Positions 53,430 to 62,293 of a DNA stretch of 64,000 nucleotides are shown here, in pieces. The translations under genes were made by a program, and so were the position numbers. Below the pieces are notes generated by a model. The model saw only the letters and a program-made list of their open reading frames with translations, had not been told where the DNA came from and did no database searches. Position 1 is the first letter of the stretch, and each line of letters starts with the position of its first letter. Origin of the DNA: Phycisphaerae bacterium (GTDB lineage: Bacteria > Planctomycetota > Phycisphaerae > Sedimentisphaerales > UBA12454); assembly GCA_041652575.1 (NCBI GenBank), contig JBAZHC010000013.1, positions 40,411 through 104,410 of the forward strand. The letters are read 5' to 3'.

Positions 53430-55670
53430 TCACTTTTTAACCATTGCCTTAACGGCGTTAATAACATCATCTACTGTCGGCACACTTGCGTTCTCAAGCG
53501 GTTCGCTCATCGGAGGCGGAACATCTTTGGCGGCCAGATTTACAGGTGCCGAAGACAGACAATCGAAACCTGTGCTTCCATCTTTAAATTTATAATCGAT
53601 AACCCTTCGGGTAATTTCAGCGCCGACTCCGCACATCGCGAAGCTTTCGCAGAGGGTTACTAATCTCTTTGTTTTCTTTACCGATGCCGCTACAGTGTCG
53701 ATATCCATCGGCTTGATTGTCCGCAGGTCGATAACCTCCGCGTTGATGCCGTCATTTGCAAGTTTTTCAGCGGCTTCAAGAGCGTTCATCGCCATTTTAC
53801 TGTAGCTTACAATCGTAACATCGCTGCCGGTACGTTTAATATCTGCTTTGCCGAGCGGAATGATATAATCTTCAGCAGGAACAGCTCCGAGTTGTCCGTA
53901 AGTTGCTTTATGCTCGATAAATACTACCGGGTTATCGCTGCGTATAGCGGCTTTTAAAAGGCCTTTCGCGTCGTAAGGCGTCGAAGGCATAACAACATAA
54001 AGGCCGGGAATATTTACAAGCCACGGCTCAAGACTCTTCGAGTGATGAGCGGCTATGCATCTGCCAAGTCCGCCTTCGGTTCGCAGAACCATCGGCACTT
54101 TCGCGTGTCCGCCGAACATATACCTGTTGAATGCGCCGTTGTGCATCAACTGGTCCATCGCGATTGTAAGAAAATCGACATACATAATTTCAGCTATCGG
54201 CCGCAGTCCCCGAATTGCCGCACCAACTCCGGCGCCTGCGATAGCCGCTTCGGAGATAGCGGTGTCAATAACTCTATCGAGTCCGAATTCAGCGAGCATG
54301 CCTTTTGTCGCTGCGTAAGCTCCGCCGTAGAGGCCGACGTCTTCGCCGAGAAGGATAACATTTTTATCTCTTCTCATCTCTTCGGTCTGGGCTTCCACCA
54401 GTGCGCCGCCCATTGTGAGAACTTTCATTCCGAAATCGGACTGCACTTTGCTCTGGGCCTCCTGGCCTTTTTCCTTTCTGGTTTTAGCGGTAGAAGCTGC
54501 GAAAGCGACATTAAACGCCTTTGTCGCCTCCATTGCCTTTTTGGCAAGCTGCTTTTCATTTTCTATAATTGACGTTTCATAGGTTTCATCTACATAAACA
54601 TCTTTTTCGAGGTTGGCTGCATTCGGCCAGGGACTATCGATTCCGAATTGTGTCGATTTTTCGATTGTATCATTAGCTTTTTTCTGAATGGCGTCCAGTT
54701 CTTCCTGTGTTGCGAGGTTTTCGCTAAGCAGCTTATTGGAAAGAACGGTAATTGGGTCCCTGTCTCGCCATTGTTTTTCTTCATCTTTTGTTCTATAGGC
54801 CCTTGGGTCGCTTCTGCTGTGGCCGTACCATCTGTATGTCTTGGCCTCGACCATTATCAGTTTGCTGTTTTTGCGGGTGTATTCGACGGCTTCTTTCATC
54901 GCAAGATATACGGCAACCACATCCTGTCCGTCTATTATCATAGCGGGCACATCATAAGCTGCGGCTCGAGTTGCGATATCTGTAATATTGCTTGCCTTGG
55001 CTGTTCCGACCACCGGGCTGCCTGAATATGGTACGCTCATACCGTAAAGATTATTTTCTATAACCGCGACCATCGGCACGTTCAGAGTTGAGGCCATATT
55101 CATCGATTCGTGGAAAGTGCCTGTATTTGTTGAGCCGTCGCCGAAAAACGATATTACGACTTTGCCGGTTTTTTTATATTTTTCAGCAATTGCCGCTCCG
55201 ACCGCCGTTGGCTGATTTCCGCCGACAATACCGGTCGAGCCTAAATTGCCGTTTTTGACATCGACTATGTGCATTGAGCCGCCTCTGCCGTTGCAGTAGC
55301 CTGTTTCTTTTCCCATAAGCTCTGCCATCATACGGTTCCAGTGTGTTTGTCTTTCCTCTTCGCTTTTTGCGTATTTATTGCCCATCGCGCCGCAATGACC
55401 ATGGCCTCGGTGTGTTGAGCCGATTACATCGCCGATTTGAATTGCCGCGATTGCCCCGGTCGCAACTGCTTCCTGACCTGCGTAAAGATGAGATGCGCCT
55501 TTGATAATGTTTTGGCCGAGAAGGTCGAATACCTTTTCTTCAAAGAATCTGATTTCGTGAATTGTCCTGAGCCAGTCTTTAACCTGTTCCAGACTCAGTA
55601 CTTTGCCCTCGATTAATTTACTAATCTGAGGCAATGCGGTTTTCCGTTTATCATCGATTTTAAATGCCAT
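53430..55670 (-). CDS. Fused E1 alpha-beta thiamine-dependent 2-oxoacid dehydrogenase
   Basis: A 746-residue protein with both halves of a heterotetrameric E1 in one chain. The alpha half (about 25-370) has the thiamine diphosphate motif from 'GDGSTNTGTFHES' to 'IENNLYGMS' (about 175-210) and 'HRGHGHCGAMG'. The beta half (about 410-740) begins 'VILLGEDVGLYGGAY' and has 'AISEAAIAGAGVGAAIRG'. Acetoin and pyruvate dehydrogenase E1s match best. It would decarboxylate a 2-oxoacid and load the lipoyl protein encoded next. No E2 acyltransferase or E3 is present in the window. A reverse promoter (TTGAAC 55735-55740, TATATA 55712-55717) and AGGAG ribosome site precede it. Confidence 0.9.
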   Translation of the reverse strand: MAFKIDDKRKTALPQISKLIEGKVLSLEQVKDWLRTIHEIRFFEEKVFDLLGQNIIKGASHLYAGQEAVATGAIAAIQIGDVIGSTHRGHGHCGAMGNKYAKSEEERQTHWNRMMAELMGKETGYCNGRGGSMHIVDVKNGNLGSTGIVGGNQPTAVGAAIAEKYKKTGKVVISFFGDGSTNTGTFHESMNMASTLNVPMVAVIENNLYGMSVPYSGSPVVGTAKASNITDIATRAAAYDVPAMIIDGQDVVAVYLAMKEAVEYTRKNSKLIMVEAKTYRWYGHSRSDPRAYRTKDEEKQWRDRDPITVLSNKLLSENLATQEELDAIQKKANDTIEKSTQFGIDSPWPNAANLEKDVYVDETYETSIIENEKQLAKKAMEATKAFNVAFAASTAKTRKEKGQEAQSKVQSDFGMKVLTMGGALVEAQTEEMRRDKNVILLGEDVGLYGGAYAATKGMLAEFGLDRVIDTAISEAAIAGAGVGAAIRGLRPIAEIMYVDFLTIAMDQLMHNGAFNRYMFGGHAKVPMVLRTEGGLGRCIAAHHSKSLEPWLVNIPGLYVVMPSTPYDAKGLLKAAIRSDNPVVFIEHKATYGQLGAVPAEDYIIPLGKADIKRTGSDVTIVSYSKMAMNALEAAEKLANDGINAEVIDLRTIKPMDIDTVAASVKKTKRLVTLCESFAMCGVGAEITRRVIDYKFKDGSTGFDCLSSAPVNLAAKDVPPPMSEPLENASVPTVDDVINAVKAMVKK

Positions 55671-55711
55671 CTGCTAACTCCTATTCTTATATTAAAGCAT
55701 TACCCCTTTAG

Positions 55712-55740
55712 TATATAGTATACCATTTTTACACGTTCAA
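55712..55740 (-). promoter_or_regulatory. Promoter of the E1-lipoyl-PHP-dehydrogenase-aldolase operon
   Basis: Reverse strand TTGAAC (55735-55740), a 17-nt spacer and TATATA (55712-55717), about 40 bases before the E1 start. It faces away from the DeoR promoter at 55819. Confidence 0.55.
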
Positions 55741-55818
55741 AAACAGACCCCAAGGGCATCTAAAATGTTTGTTTTTTGCTCAAAATAGGCCAAAGTGAAC
55801 AAAATAAAACAAAAAAGC

Positions 55819-55847
55819 TTGTAATCGAACCGGAACGATATTACAAT
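55819..55847 (+). promoter_or_regulatory. Promoter of the DeoR-RhaA genes
   Basis: TTGTAA (55819-55824), a 17-nt spacer and TACAAT (55842-55847). Short repeats of AACGA or CGATTA around 55830-55876 might be regulator sites, but no clean palindrome is seen. Confidence 0.55.
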
Positions 55848-55893
55848 ATGCGATTATGGAACATAAACGAACGATTAAGTTGTGAGGTGAAAA

Positions 55894-56694
55894 ATGGGTC
55901 TTTCGGCTGAGAATCGACACAATTACATACTCGATTGCTTAAAGAATAACGGCAAAGTTATAGTTAAGGAAACTGCTGAAAAATTTGGCGTAACGGAGGT
56001 AACGATTCGCCGGGACCTTGCGAGCCTCGAAACAAAGGGCCTTGTCAAAAAGACTTATGGCGGGGCGGTATTGGCCGGCACCGAATTTAATCCCTCCGTC
56101 AGATTTCGTCATACAAAAAATCTATCCGCGAAAAAAATAATCGGCAAACTTGCCGCTGATATTGTTAAAGATGGAGATAATATTTATCTCGAGGCCGGCT
56201 CGACATGCTATGAGATAATTCCGTACCTTGCCGACAAGAAAAACCTTACAATAATTACGAACTCCCTGATGTTGATGAGCAGGCTTCATGAACAGCCTCA
56301 GCACAGGGTTATTGTTACGGGCGGTCAGTATCGTTCCGATACTATGGATATGATAGGTCCGCCGGCGGAGAACACTATTTCTCAATTGGGAGGCTTTACT
56401 TCTTTTACAAGCGCCGATGATATAAGTATCGGTTATGGTATCAGCGGCGCCGATGTCGCGACGGTAAGTTTTGTCAAACAGGTACTGAAAAGGGCGGCAA
56501 GGGCGGTATTCGTCGGAACAAGAAATAAATTCGACCGTGGCGCATTATATAAAATAGTGGATTTGGACGATTTGGATTATATTGTTACTAATGCCTGCCC
56601 CGGCGACGCATGGGAAAGATTCGCCAAGGAGCATAACATAACGCTGTTCTATCCCGCCGAAGCGGTGCACGAAGATTTGCAGCCGGAGTTTTAA
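55894..56694 (+). CDS. DeoR-family transcriptional regulator
   Basis: A 266-residue regulator with an N-terminal winged helix 'VKETAEKFGVTEVTIRRDL' (about 24-42) followed by 'KGLVKKTYGGAVL', the classic DeoR/GlpR start, and a C-terminal sugar-phosphate sensing domain ('IYLEAGSTCYEI', near 97, and 'FVGTRNKFDRGALYKI' near 211). Members usually repress sugar genes until a phosphorylated sugar binds. It is the first gene of the unit with rhamnose isomerase and divergent from the aldolase operon, so rhamnulose 1-phosphate is a plausible inducer. Confidence 0.93.
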   Translation: MGLSAENRHNYILDCLKNNGKVIVKETAEKFGVTEVTIRRDLASLETKGLVKKTYGGAVLAGTEFNPSVRFRHTKNLSAKKIIGKLAADIVKDGDNIYLEAGSTCYEIIPYLADKKNLTIITNSLMLMSRLHEQPQHRVIVTGGQYRSDTMDMIGPPAENTISQLGGFTSFTSADDISIGYGISGADVATVSFVKQVLKRAARAVFVGTRNKFDRGALYKIVDLDDLDYIVTNACPGDAWERFAKEHNITLFYPAEAVHEDLQPEF

Positions 56695-56726
56695 TTCTAT
56701 TAAATAAATTTAGGAAGGACGACAAT

Positions 56727-57995
56727 ATGAAACAGGACGATATTATTAAAGCTTACAATACTGCAAAACAGAGATATTCTGAAATCGGGGTCGATACTGA
56801 CAATGCTATGGATGCCCTTGCCGGGATACCTGTTTCGATAAATTGCTGGCAGGGTGACGATGTCGGAGGTTTTGAAAAGCCAAACTCCATTCTCGCTGGC
56901 GGCGGAATTCAGGCGATAGGTAATTATCCCGGAAAAGCCCGGAATATTGACGAGCTAAGAGCGGATATTGACAAGGCGTTGAGCCTGATTCCCGGCAAAC
57001 ATCGTCTTAACCTTCACGCCTGCTATCTGGACAACGGCGGCAAATTCATTGAAAGAGATAAAATCGGCATAGAGCATTTTCAGAGCTGGATTGACTGGGC
57101 CAAACAAAGAGGTCTGGGTCTGGATTTTAATCCGACTTATTTCTCACATCCTAAAGCGGCCGATGGTTTTACTTTGAGCCATTCCGACAAGGGCATAAGG
57201 GATTTCTGGATAAACCACGGAATAGCCTGCAGAAAGATAGCTGAACAAATGGGTAAACAGCTCGGCTCCGCCGCAGTTACCAATTTCTGGGTTCCGGACG
57301 GCTATAAGGATATTCCTGTCGACAGAAAAATTGCCCGCGAAAGGTTAAAGGATTCTCTGGATAAAATTTTCAAACAGGCAATTGACCCGAAATACAATCT
57401 GGATTCTGTTGAGAGCAAACTTTTCGGGATAGGCTCTGAGAGTTATGTTGTCGGTTCGCACGAATTTTATATGGGTTATGCCGTATCACGCAAAAAATTA
57501 TTGTGTCTTGACGCGGGCCATTTCCATCCAACCGAGACTATTGCCGATAAGATTTCGTCTGTGATGATGTTTTGCGATGAAATGCTTTTACATGTCAGCC
57601 GGCCCGTCCGCTGGGACAGCGACCATGTTGTTATTCTTAACGATGAGCTTGAGGCGATAAGTCAGGAGATTGTAAGGGGCAATTTTTTAGACAGGGTACA
57701 TATTGGTCTTGATTTCTTTGACGCGAGTATCAATCGTATTGCCGCATGGGGAATTGGAACCCGCTCTATGATTAAATCGCTGCTGCTGGCCCTTCTTGAG
57801 CCGACGGAAAAACTGAAACAGATTGAGAATCAGGGTGATTTTACAGCAAGGCTGGTGACGCTCGAAGAGCTTAAGACGATGCCGTTTGGTTCCGTCTGGG
57901 ATTATTATTGTATGAAGAATAATGTTCCCATCGGCTTCGATTGGCTCTGGCAGGTCAAAAGCTACGAAACGGCTGTACTTTCAAAAAGAGCCTGA
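56727..57995 (+). CDS. rhaA: L-rhamnose isomerase
   Basis: A 422-residue protein matching RhaA over its length: 'VSINCWQGDDVGGFE' (about 36-50), 'HRLNLHACYLDN' (about 92-103), 'LDFNPTYFSHP' (about 130-140), 'SHEFYMGYAVS' (about 247-257), 'CLDAGHFHPTET' (about 262-273) and 'HVSRPVRWDSDHVV' (about 289-302), covering the metal and sugar contacts. It converts L-rhamnose to L-rhamnulose. It lies 32 nt after the DeoR gene with AGGAAGGA as ribosome site. The enzyme that should act next, a rhamnulokinase, is not in the window. Confidence 0.96.
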   Translation: MKQDDIIKAYNTAKQRYSEIGVDTDNAMDALAGIPVSINCWQGDDVGGFEKPNSILAGGGIQAIGNYPGKARNIDELRADIDKALSLIPGKHRLNLHACYLDNGGKFIERDKIGIEHFQSWIDWAKQRGLGLDFNPTYFSHPKAADGFTLSHSDKGIRDFWINHGIACRKIAEQMGKQLGSAAVTNFWVPDGYKDIPVDRKIARERLKDSLDKIFKQAIDPKYNLDSVESKLFGIGSESYVVGSHEFYMGYAVSRKKLLCLDAGHFHPTETIADKISSVMMFCDEMLLHVSRPVRWDSDHVVILNDELEAISQEIVRGNFLDRVHIGLDFFDASINRIAAWGIGTRSMIKSLLLALLEPTEKLKQIENQGDFTARLVTLEELKTMPFGSVWDYYCMKNNVPIGFDWLWQVKSYETAVLSKRA

Positions 57996-58156
57996 TTCTG
58001 ATTAGCGGCGCAGACATTTTTGGTTGTCTAAAGGCGGTCGGTACACTATACTGAAAAACTCAATTTTTTATTAGTTTTAACTTTTTACTAATCGCTGTTT
58101 TTTGATAAAATTCGCGGGAAGTATTTTAAAGGAATTTTTTAACAGGAACCAAAGAA

Positions 58157-59338
58157 ATGGAACACAAAAAATCAGGTTGTCCGGGCAAGGCAAAATATCT
58201 TGCGGGGAAAAGAATCCTTCCGAAACCAACATCCAAAGACACAAGCATAGTCAGTCTTATCGATAATATGGATGCCTACAACGGCGGAAGATTAAGAGCG
58301 GCCTGTCATCTCCTGCGGGACAGATATTCTCAGGAAGATGTTACGGTAGGCTTAAGTCTTGCAGGTGCTCTGACACCGGCAGGGCTGGGGCCATCGACGA
58401 TTATTCCATTGATGAATCACGGCTTTGTCGACTGGATTGTAGCGACAGGCGCCAATATGTACCACGATATTCATTATGCCTTTAATCTGCCGATGTTCCG
58501 CGGAACCCACACCGTTGATGACGCGGACCTCAAAGCAAAAGGCGTAACCCGAATCTACGATATCCTGTTCGACTATGAAGACGTCTTAATGGAAACAGAC
58601 CGCAGACTGCGCGAAATCCTCATCAGACCTGAATTCCAAAAAGAGATGGGCACCCGTGAATTTTATCACCTTCTTGGCAAAATACTCAGCGACCTCGAAG
58701 AAAAACATAATCTCGGCCAGGTAAGTATCCTCGCAGCAGCGTATCGCAACGGCATACCGGTATTTACATCTTCGCCGGGCGATTCGACTATCGGAATGAA
58801 TGTTGCAGGATTGGAATTACTTGCGGAAGCATCGGGATTATTAGACAAATTCAAACTCAAAATCAATCCGAGCATCGACGTTAATGATTCTACCGCAATT
58901 ATCTTGAACGCCAAGACTTACGAAAAAGGCAAAACAGGCGTTATCCTAATCGGCGGCGGAAGCCCGAAAAACTTCGTGCTCCAAACCGAGCCGCAGATTC
59001 AGGAAGTACTTATGATTCCTGAAGTCGGCCAGGATTACGATATCAATATAACTGATGCAAGACCCGATACGGGCGGACTTTCCGGCGCGCCGCCATCAGA
59101 AGCGGCAAGCTGGGGCAAAATCGACCCGACAAAACTCGAAGAAACCGTTACGGCCTACCTCGATGTAACCGTAGCGTTTCCAATGATGGCTGCCTACGCA
59201 ATACAGGCCGCTAAACCCAAGAAACTAAAAAGGTTATATGACAGAGCAGATGAACTCCATAAGAAACTGATTGAGTCATATCTCGAAAATAATAAGGAAG
59301 TAGATAAACTTAGAGGGCTAATCAGGAAGCTTGATTAA
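58157..59338 (+). CDS. Deoxyhypusine synthase-like protein (probable homospermidine synthase)
   Basis: A 393-residue member of the deoxyhypusine synthase family. 'GLSLAGALTPAGLG' (about 75-88), 'WIVATGANMYHDIHYA' (about 97-112), 'DSTIGMN' and 'GGLSGAPPSEAASWGKI' with the likely catalytic Lys mark the fold. Bacteria lack the eIF5A substrate, and characterised bacterial relatives use NAD to join two putrescines into homospermidine. The ornithine/lysine-type decarboxylase gene 3.3 kb downstream could supply putrescine. It has AGGAAC before the ATG and is followed by a perfect hairpin at 59383. Confidence 0.88.
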   Translation: MEHKKSGCPGKAKYLAGKRILPKPTSKDTSIVSLIDNMDAYNGGRLRAACHLLRDRYSQEDVTVGLSLAGALTPAGLGPSTIIPLMNHGFVDWIVATGANMYHDIHYAFNLPMFRGTHTVDDADLKAKGVTRIYDILFDYEDVLMETDRRLREILIRPEFQKEMGTREFYHLLGKILSDLEEKHNLGQVSILAAAYRNGIPVFTSSPGDSTIGMNVAGLELLAEASGLLDKFKLKINPSIDVNDSTAIILNAKTYEKGKTGVILIGGGSPKNFVLQTEPQIQEVLMIPEVGQDYDINITDARPDTGGLSGAPPSEAASWGKIDPTKLEETVTAYLDVTVAFPMMAAYAIQAAKPKKLKRLYDRADELHKKLIESYLENNKEVDKLRGLIRKLD

Positions 59339-59382
59339 CACGGACGGACACCGACTAAAACACTGACCGACACGGAGAGCTG

Positions 59383-59417
59383 TAAGTCCTTATTTTTATT
59401 TTAAAAATAAGGACTTA
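59383..59417. terminator. Perfect 16-bp hairpin, probable bidirectional terminator
   Basis: TAAGTCCTTATTTTTA, three T, then its exact complement. A/T-rich tracts on both stem sides allow it to act on either strand. It lies 45 nt after the deoxyhypusine synthase-like gene. Confidence 0.6.
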
Positions 59418-59723
59418 GGGGAAAAAAATCGTCACAAATGCGCAAGTTTTTTTTATTTTCGCGCAAGTTCTTCCAAAAACACACCCAAAACTAACCACGA
59501 ATTCACACGAAATGACACGAAATTTAGTTTTTTAACGACTTTTTTACGGTTTTTGAAGGGTTTTTCGCGGAATTGCGCACTTTTTTTTAGGGTATAGGAG
59601 ACAGGGTAGAGGGTATATAAAAAGCGGGAAGTTGAGGAATCGCCATATCGGGAATTTTTGTACCTATAGCATGGCATAATAGCCATTAAGTTTGGGGAAA
59701 GAGGGGATAGAATTGAAGATTTG

Positions 59724-59778
59724 AGGAGTCCGCCAAAGGCGACTCAACATAAGATTGATATTAGATAATGACAGGGGG
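59724..59778. repeat. Degenerate dispersed repeat, copy A
   Basis: A GAGTCCGCC/GGCGACTC hairpin (59726-59745), then AGATTGATATTAG (59752-59764) and ATAATGACAGG. The same order of words recurs at 60978-61028. Confidence 0.55.
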
Positions 59779-59889
59779 AAATTAGTGGGAATTGGAAGAT
59801 AATAAGGTATAATTTCTGCGAAACAGCAAGGATGGGCAAAAAGAAAATTATAGTATAACAATTTTTATTTGTACATAGGAGGAATTAAA

Positions 59890-60714
59890 ATGAAGAAGAT
59901 AATTATAATTTGTATGATGACGGCGATAACTTCTGCAGTCTACGCGCTGCCATCGGATAACTTCGATAACAATTCGATGGATCCATCCTTATGGCATCTC
60001 TATCAGGTTGATATAAATGCCTGGGTGAGCGAAACTAACCAGAGATTAGAGCTGCGTTCTACTGGGGGAGGGGCGGCAATTTATTACGCTAAGGGCTGGG
60101 GTCTTTCAGCGACTAATGATTTTTCATTTAAGATTGATTTTCACTTTTTCAGACCATCTTCCGGCCCAGCAGATACTGATGCCTCCGTTCAGTTTTGTAT
60201 TAACAATGGCTTTTCTAACGATGTTATAATAGAAGCCGGCTGCGGTTCAACTGGTGAAGGAACCGCTTATCACTCATTTTTCTATAGTTCGATAGAGAAT
60301 CCAATAGAAGGCACTGAAGTGCCCAAAGGCGAGAAAGAAAGAAATACAGACAATGGAACTTTGTATATCTCCTACGATGCAAGTGAAGATGTACTTTATC
60401 TGAGCGATATCGGCTATGGGTCTGAAAATGCATGGGTGACCATCCCAGGCCTGGTGCAGGGCGAATGGGGCAACAACGCTCTCATTCCATCTTTCGGCGG
60501 CTGGTCGGATGGCATAGTTCTGAATTCCGGAGACGCCTATCTTGATAATTTCGTAGTCGATAGCGGAACAATTGTCCAAATCTGCGAATATGCACTTGCC
60601 GGCGATTTAAATAATGACTGTAAAGTGAATTTTGGCGATTTTGCAATTATGGCCGAGAACTGGCTGATAGATTGTTACGCGAATCCTTCCGATCCTGCTT
60701 GTGTGTCTAAATAA
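59890..60714 (+). CDS. Exported protein with C-terminal dockerin-like motif
   Basis: A 274-residue protein: signal peptide (about 1-20), a beta-rich body (about 21-235) with lectin-like spacing ('DNFDNNSMDPSLWH' at the start, 'GDAYLDNFVVDSG' at the end), and a tail 'LAGDLNNDCKVNFGDFAIM' ending 'NWLIDCY', the same single dockerin-like motif as in the LamG protein at 16340. Similar planctomycetal proteins occur in large families at the cell surface; no catalytic residues are apparent. The ATG at 59890 has TAGGAGGA eight bases upstream. Confidence 0.8.
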   Translation: MKKIIIICMMTAITSAVYALPSDNFDNNSMDPSLWHLYQVDINAWVSETNQRLELRSTGGGAAIYYAKGWGLSATNDFSFKIDFHFFRPSSGPADTDASVQFCINNGFSNDVIIEAGCGSTGEGTAYHSFFYSSIENPIEGTEVPKGEKERNTDNGTLYISYDASEDVLYLSDIGYGSENAWVTIPGLVQGEWGNNALIPSFGGWSDGIVLNSGDAYLDNFVVDSGTIVQICEYALAGDLNNDCKVNFGDFAIMAENWLIDCYANPSDPACVSK

Positions 60715-61147
60715 CAATCAGGGACATCAAGGCAGGTGAAAATTTTTTAGATGGATTGATTTTTGAAAATATTCATGATATAATTTGTCGAACATCGAGG
60801 TAAAGAAACGGCATCGGAGGAAGAAAATCTATTCTTCTTAAGCAAGCTAAAAAACTGCTTCGGGAATTATAAAATATCACAGCAAAAAGTGTGGTAGATT
60901 GATGCTAAAGAAAACAGAACTCATCCGCCGTCGCCAAGGCTATGGCGGGACAGGGAACGCAGGAGACAGAATAAGGAATCCCGCTGAGGACGACTTAATA
61001 TGGAGATTGATATTAGTATAATGGCAGGATAACTCCGCACCGGATTAGGTGTGGGATAAAATTGATAGGAGTTGTGCTTATTACATAAGAGGTGTTGAAG
61101 AGAAATATTAATATTAATATCGCATTGATGCTCAAGTAGGAGTGCAT
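60715..61147. other. Repeat-rich intergenic region
   Basis: A 433-nt gap without a credible gene. It holds a CCGCC...GGCGG hairpin (60925-60948) and the second copy of the dispersed repeat (60978-61028). A ribosome site for the next gene lies at its end. Confidence 0.6.
60978..61028. repeat. Degenerate dispersed repeat, copy B
   Basis: TCCCGCTGAGGACGACTT (a decayed hairpin), then AGATTGATATTAG and TATAATGGCAGG, parallel to copy A at 59724. Confidence 0.55.
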
Positions 61148-62293
61148 ATGAAAATGGAAACGTCAATAGTTACTATTGGGTCAGCAAATTCTGAACAGAT
61201 TTTAGTGGTAGATAAGGTTATTTCAGGATCTAAAAATAACTGTAAGTTTGTCAAAGAAAGCTTCGGGGGCAGCGCAGTTAATTGGGGAGTTCGTCTCAAA
61301 TCAATAAATATAGATGAAATTGGTGACATATATGTTGCCTGCCCCATAGGAGGCGATGGTAGAGGCGGTAGAATCCAAGACGAGTTATCACAAATGAAGA
61401 TTAAAGTTATTCCTAGTCTTCCATTGCCGGAGGGGTGTACAACTAGTCATAGTGTTATTGTTGTAAGTGGTGATGAACGTACAGTATATACCGAAATTGG
61501 GTCCTCTGTTGAAAAATGGGCTATGAGCTTAGCAGAAAACATAGAAACAGAAGTCCCGGCTAATAAGCCAATTATTGCAATGATTGGCAATATTGCTAAA
61601 TCTAATGATAACAATGGGAATGCACTTATAGTTACTGAACAAGTAATTAGTGCTCTATCTAAAAAACAAATTTCTTTTATATACGCCAATTTTGGCCGTG
61701 CCCAGTATTCTTTCTGTTATCATCACTGGGTAAATGTTTGGGATAAGATAAATTGTTTTCAGCTCAATGTTAATGAGGCTCGAGATTTTGTTACCAGATC
61801 ATGTGATTGTGCAGAGTGTAGGAATAGACTAAAGGATAAAAAAGTTAAATTGCCATCAAATCTTTCTCTTTATAGTATTTTGAAATTTTTAAAGGGAATT
61901 GATGCAACGGCCGTAATCACACTTGCAGGTAGTGGTTCTGTTGCTGTTATGAGAAATGATAATAATGTGATATTTACATGGCCTAGACAACCCACAAAAC
62001 ATTGTGACACAACGGGAAGTGGTGACGCCTTTGGCGCAGGTGTAATTTGGGCGTTATTAGTCTATGGTAAACTAAAAAATGTTCGTGAGTATTCCAGAGC
62101 ATTCTCCGCGGGTAGCGTTTGGGGCGCTTCAGCCTGTAGCGAGTACGGAGGCCACAAAGGAACACCGGATACCAGTGAGTTGTTTCGAGCTCTAGGTGAT
62201 ACTGCCCTTGAAGACTATCCATCAATTTATAGGGAAATTGATAAAGCTGAGCCATTGCTTTATATGCTTGATGACAAGAAATATTATTTTTAA
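61148..62293 (+). CDS. PfkB-family carbohydrate kinase
   Basis: A 381-residue kinase of the ribokinase type. The anion-hole and catalytic-base motif 'DTTGSGDAFGAG' (about 300-311) is intact, and the N-terminal sugar site is suggested by 'GGSAVNWGVRLKS' (about 38-50) and 'VACPIGGDGRGG'. An insert near 215-230 carries four Cys ('SCDCAECRNRL' region), possibly a metal site. The phosphorylated sugar or nucleoside is unknown. It could in principle supply the missing kinase of the rhamnose path, but it is 3 kb from rhaA and not in that operon. The gene is clearly more AT-rich than its neighbours, hinting at transfer. The ATG at 61148 has TAGGAG five bases upstream. Confidence 0.85.
   Translation: MKMETSIVTIGSANSEQILVVDKVISGSKNNCKFVKESFGGSAVNWGVRLKSINIDEIGDIYVACPIGGDGRGGRIQDELSQMKIKVIPSLPLPEGCTTSHSVIVVSGDERTVYTEIGSSVEKWAMSLAENIETEVPANKPIIAMIGNIAKSNDNNGNALIVTEQVISALSKKQISFIYANFGRAQYSFCYHHWVNVWDKINCFQLNVNEARDFVTRSCDCAECRNRLKDKKVKLPSNLSLYSILKFLKGIDATAVITLAGSGSVAVMRNDNNVIFTWPRQPTKHCDTTGSGDAFGAGVIWALLVYGKLKNVREYSRAFSAGSVWGASACSEYGGHKGTPDTSELFRALGDTALEDYPSIYREIDKAEPLLYMLDDKKYYF

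Larger units (their letters stand above)
59339..59889. other. Repeat-rich intergenic region
   Basis: No gene over 550 nt. It holds: degenerate CGGACGGACACCGAC-type repeats (59340-59378); a perfect hairpin (59383-59417); three 10-bp tandem units of CACGAAATGA type (59496-59525); two GCGCAAGTT copies; a hairpin (59726-59745) followed by AGATTGATATTAG, shared with 60978-61028. Confidence 0.6.

Noticed and set aside
59339..61147. CRISPR array
   Set aside because: Repeats are short, degenerate and not regularly spaced by unique spacers, and no cas gene is present.
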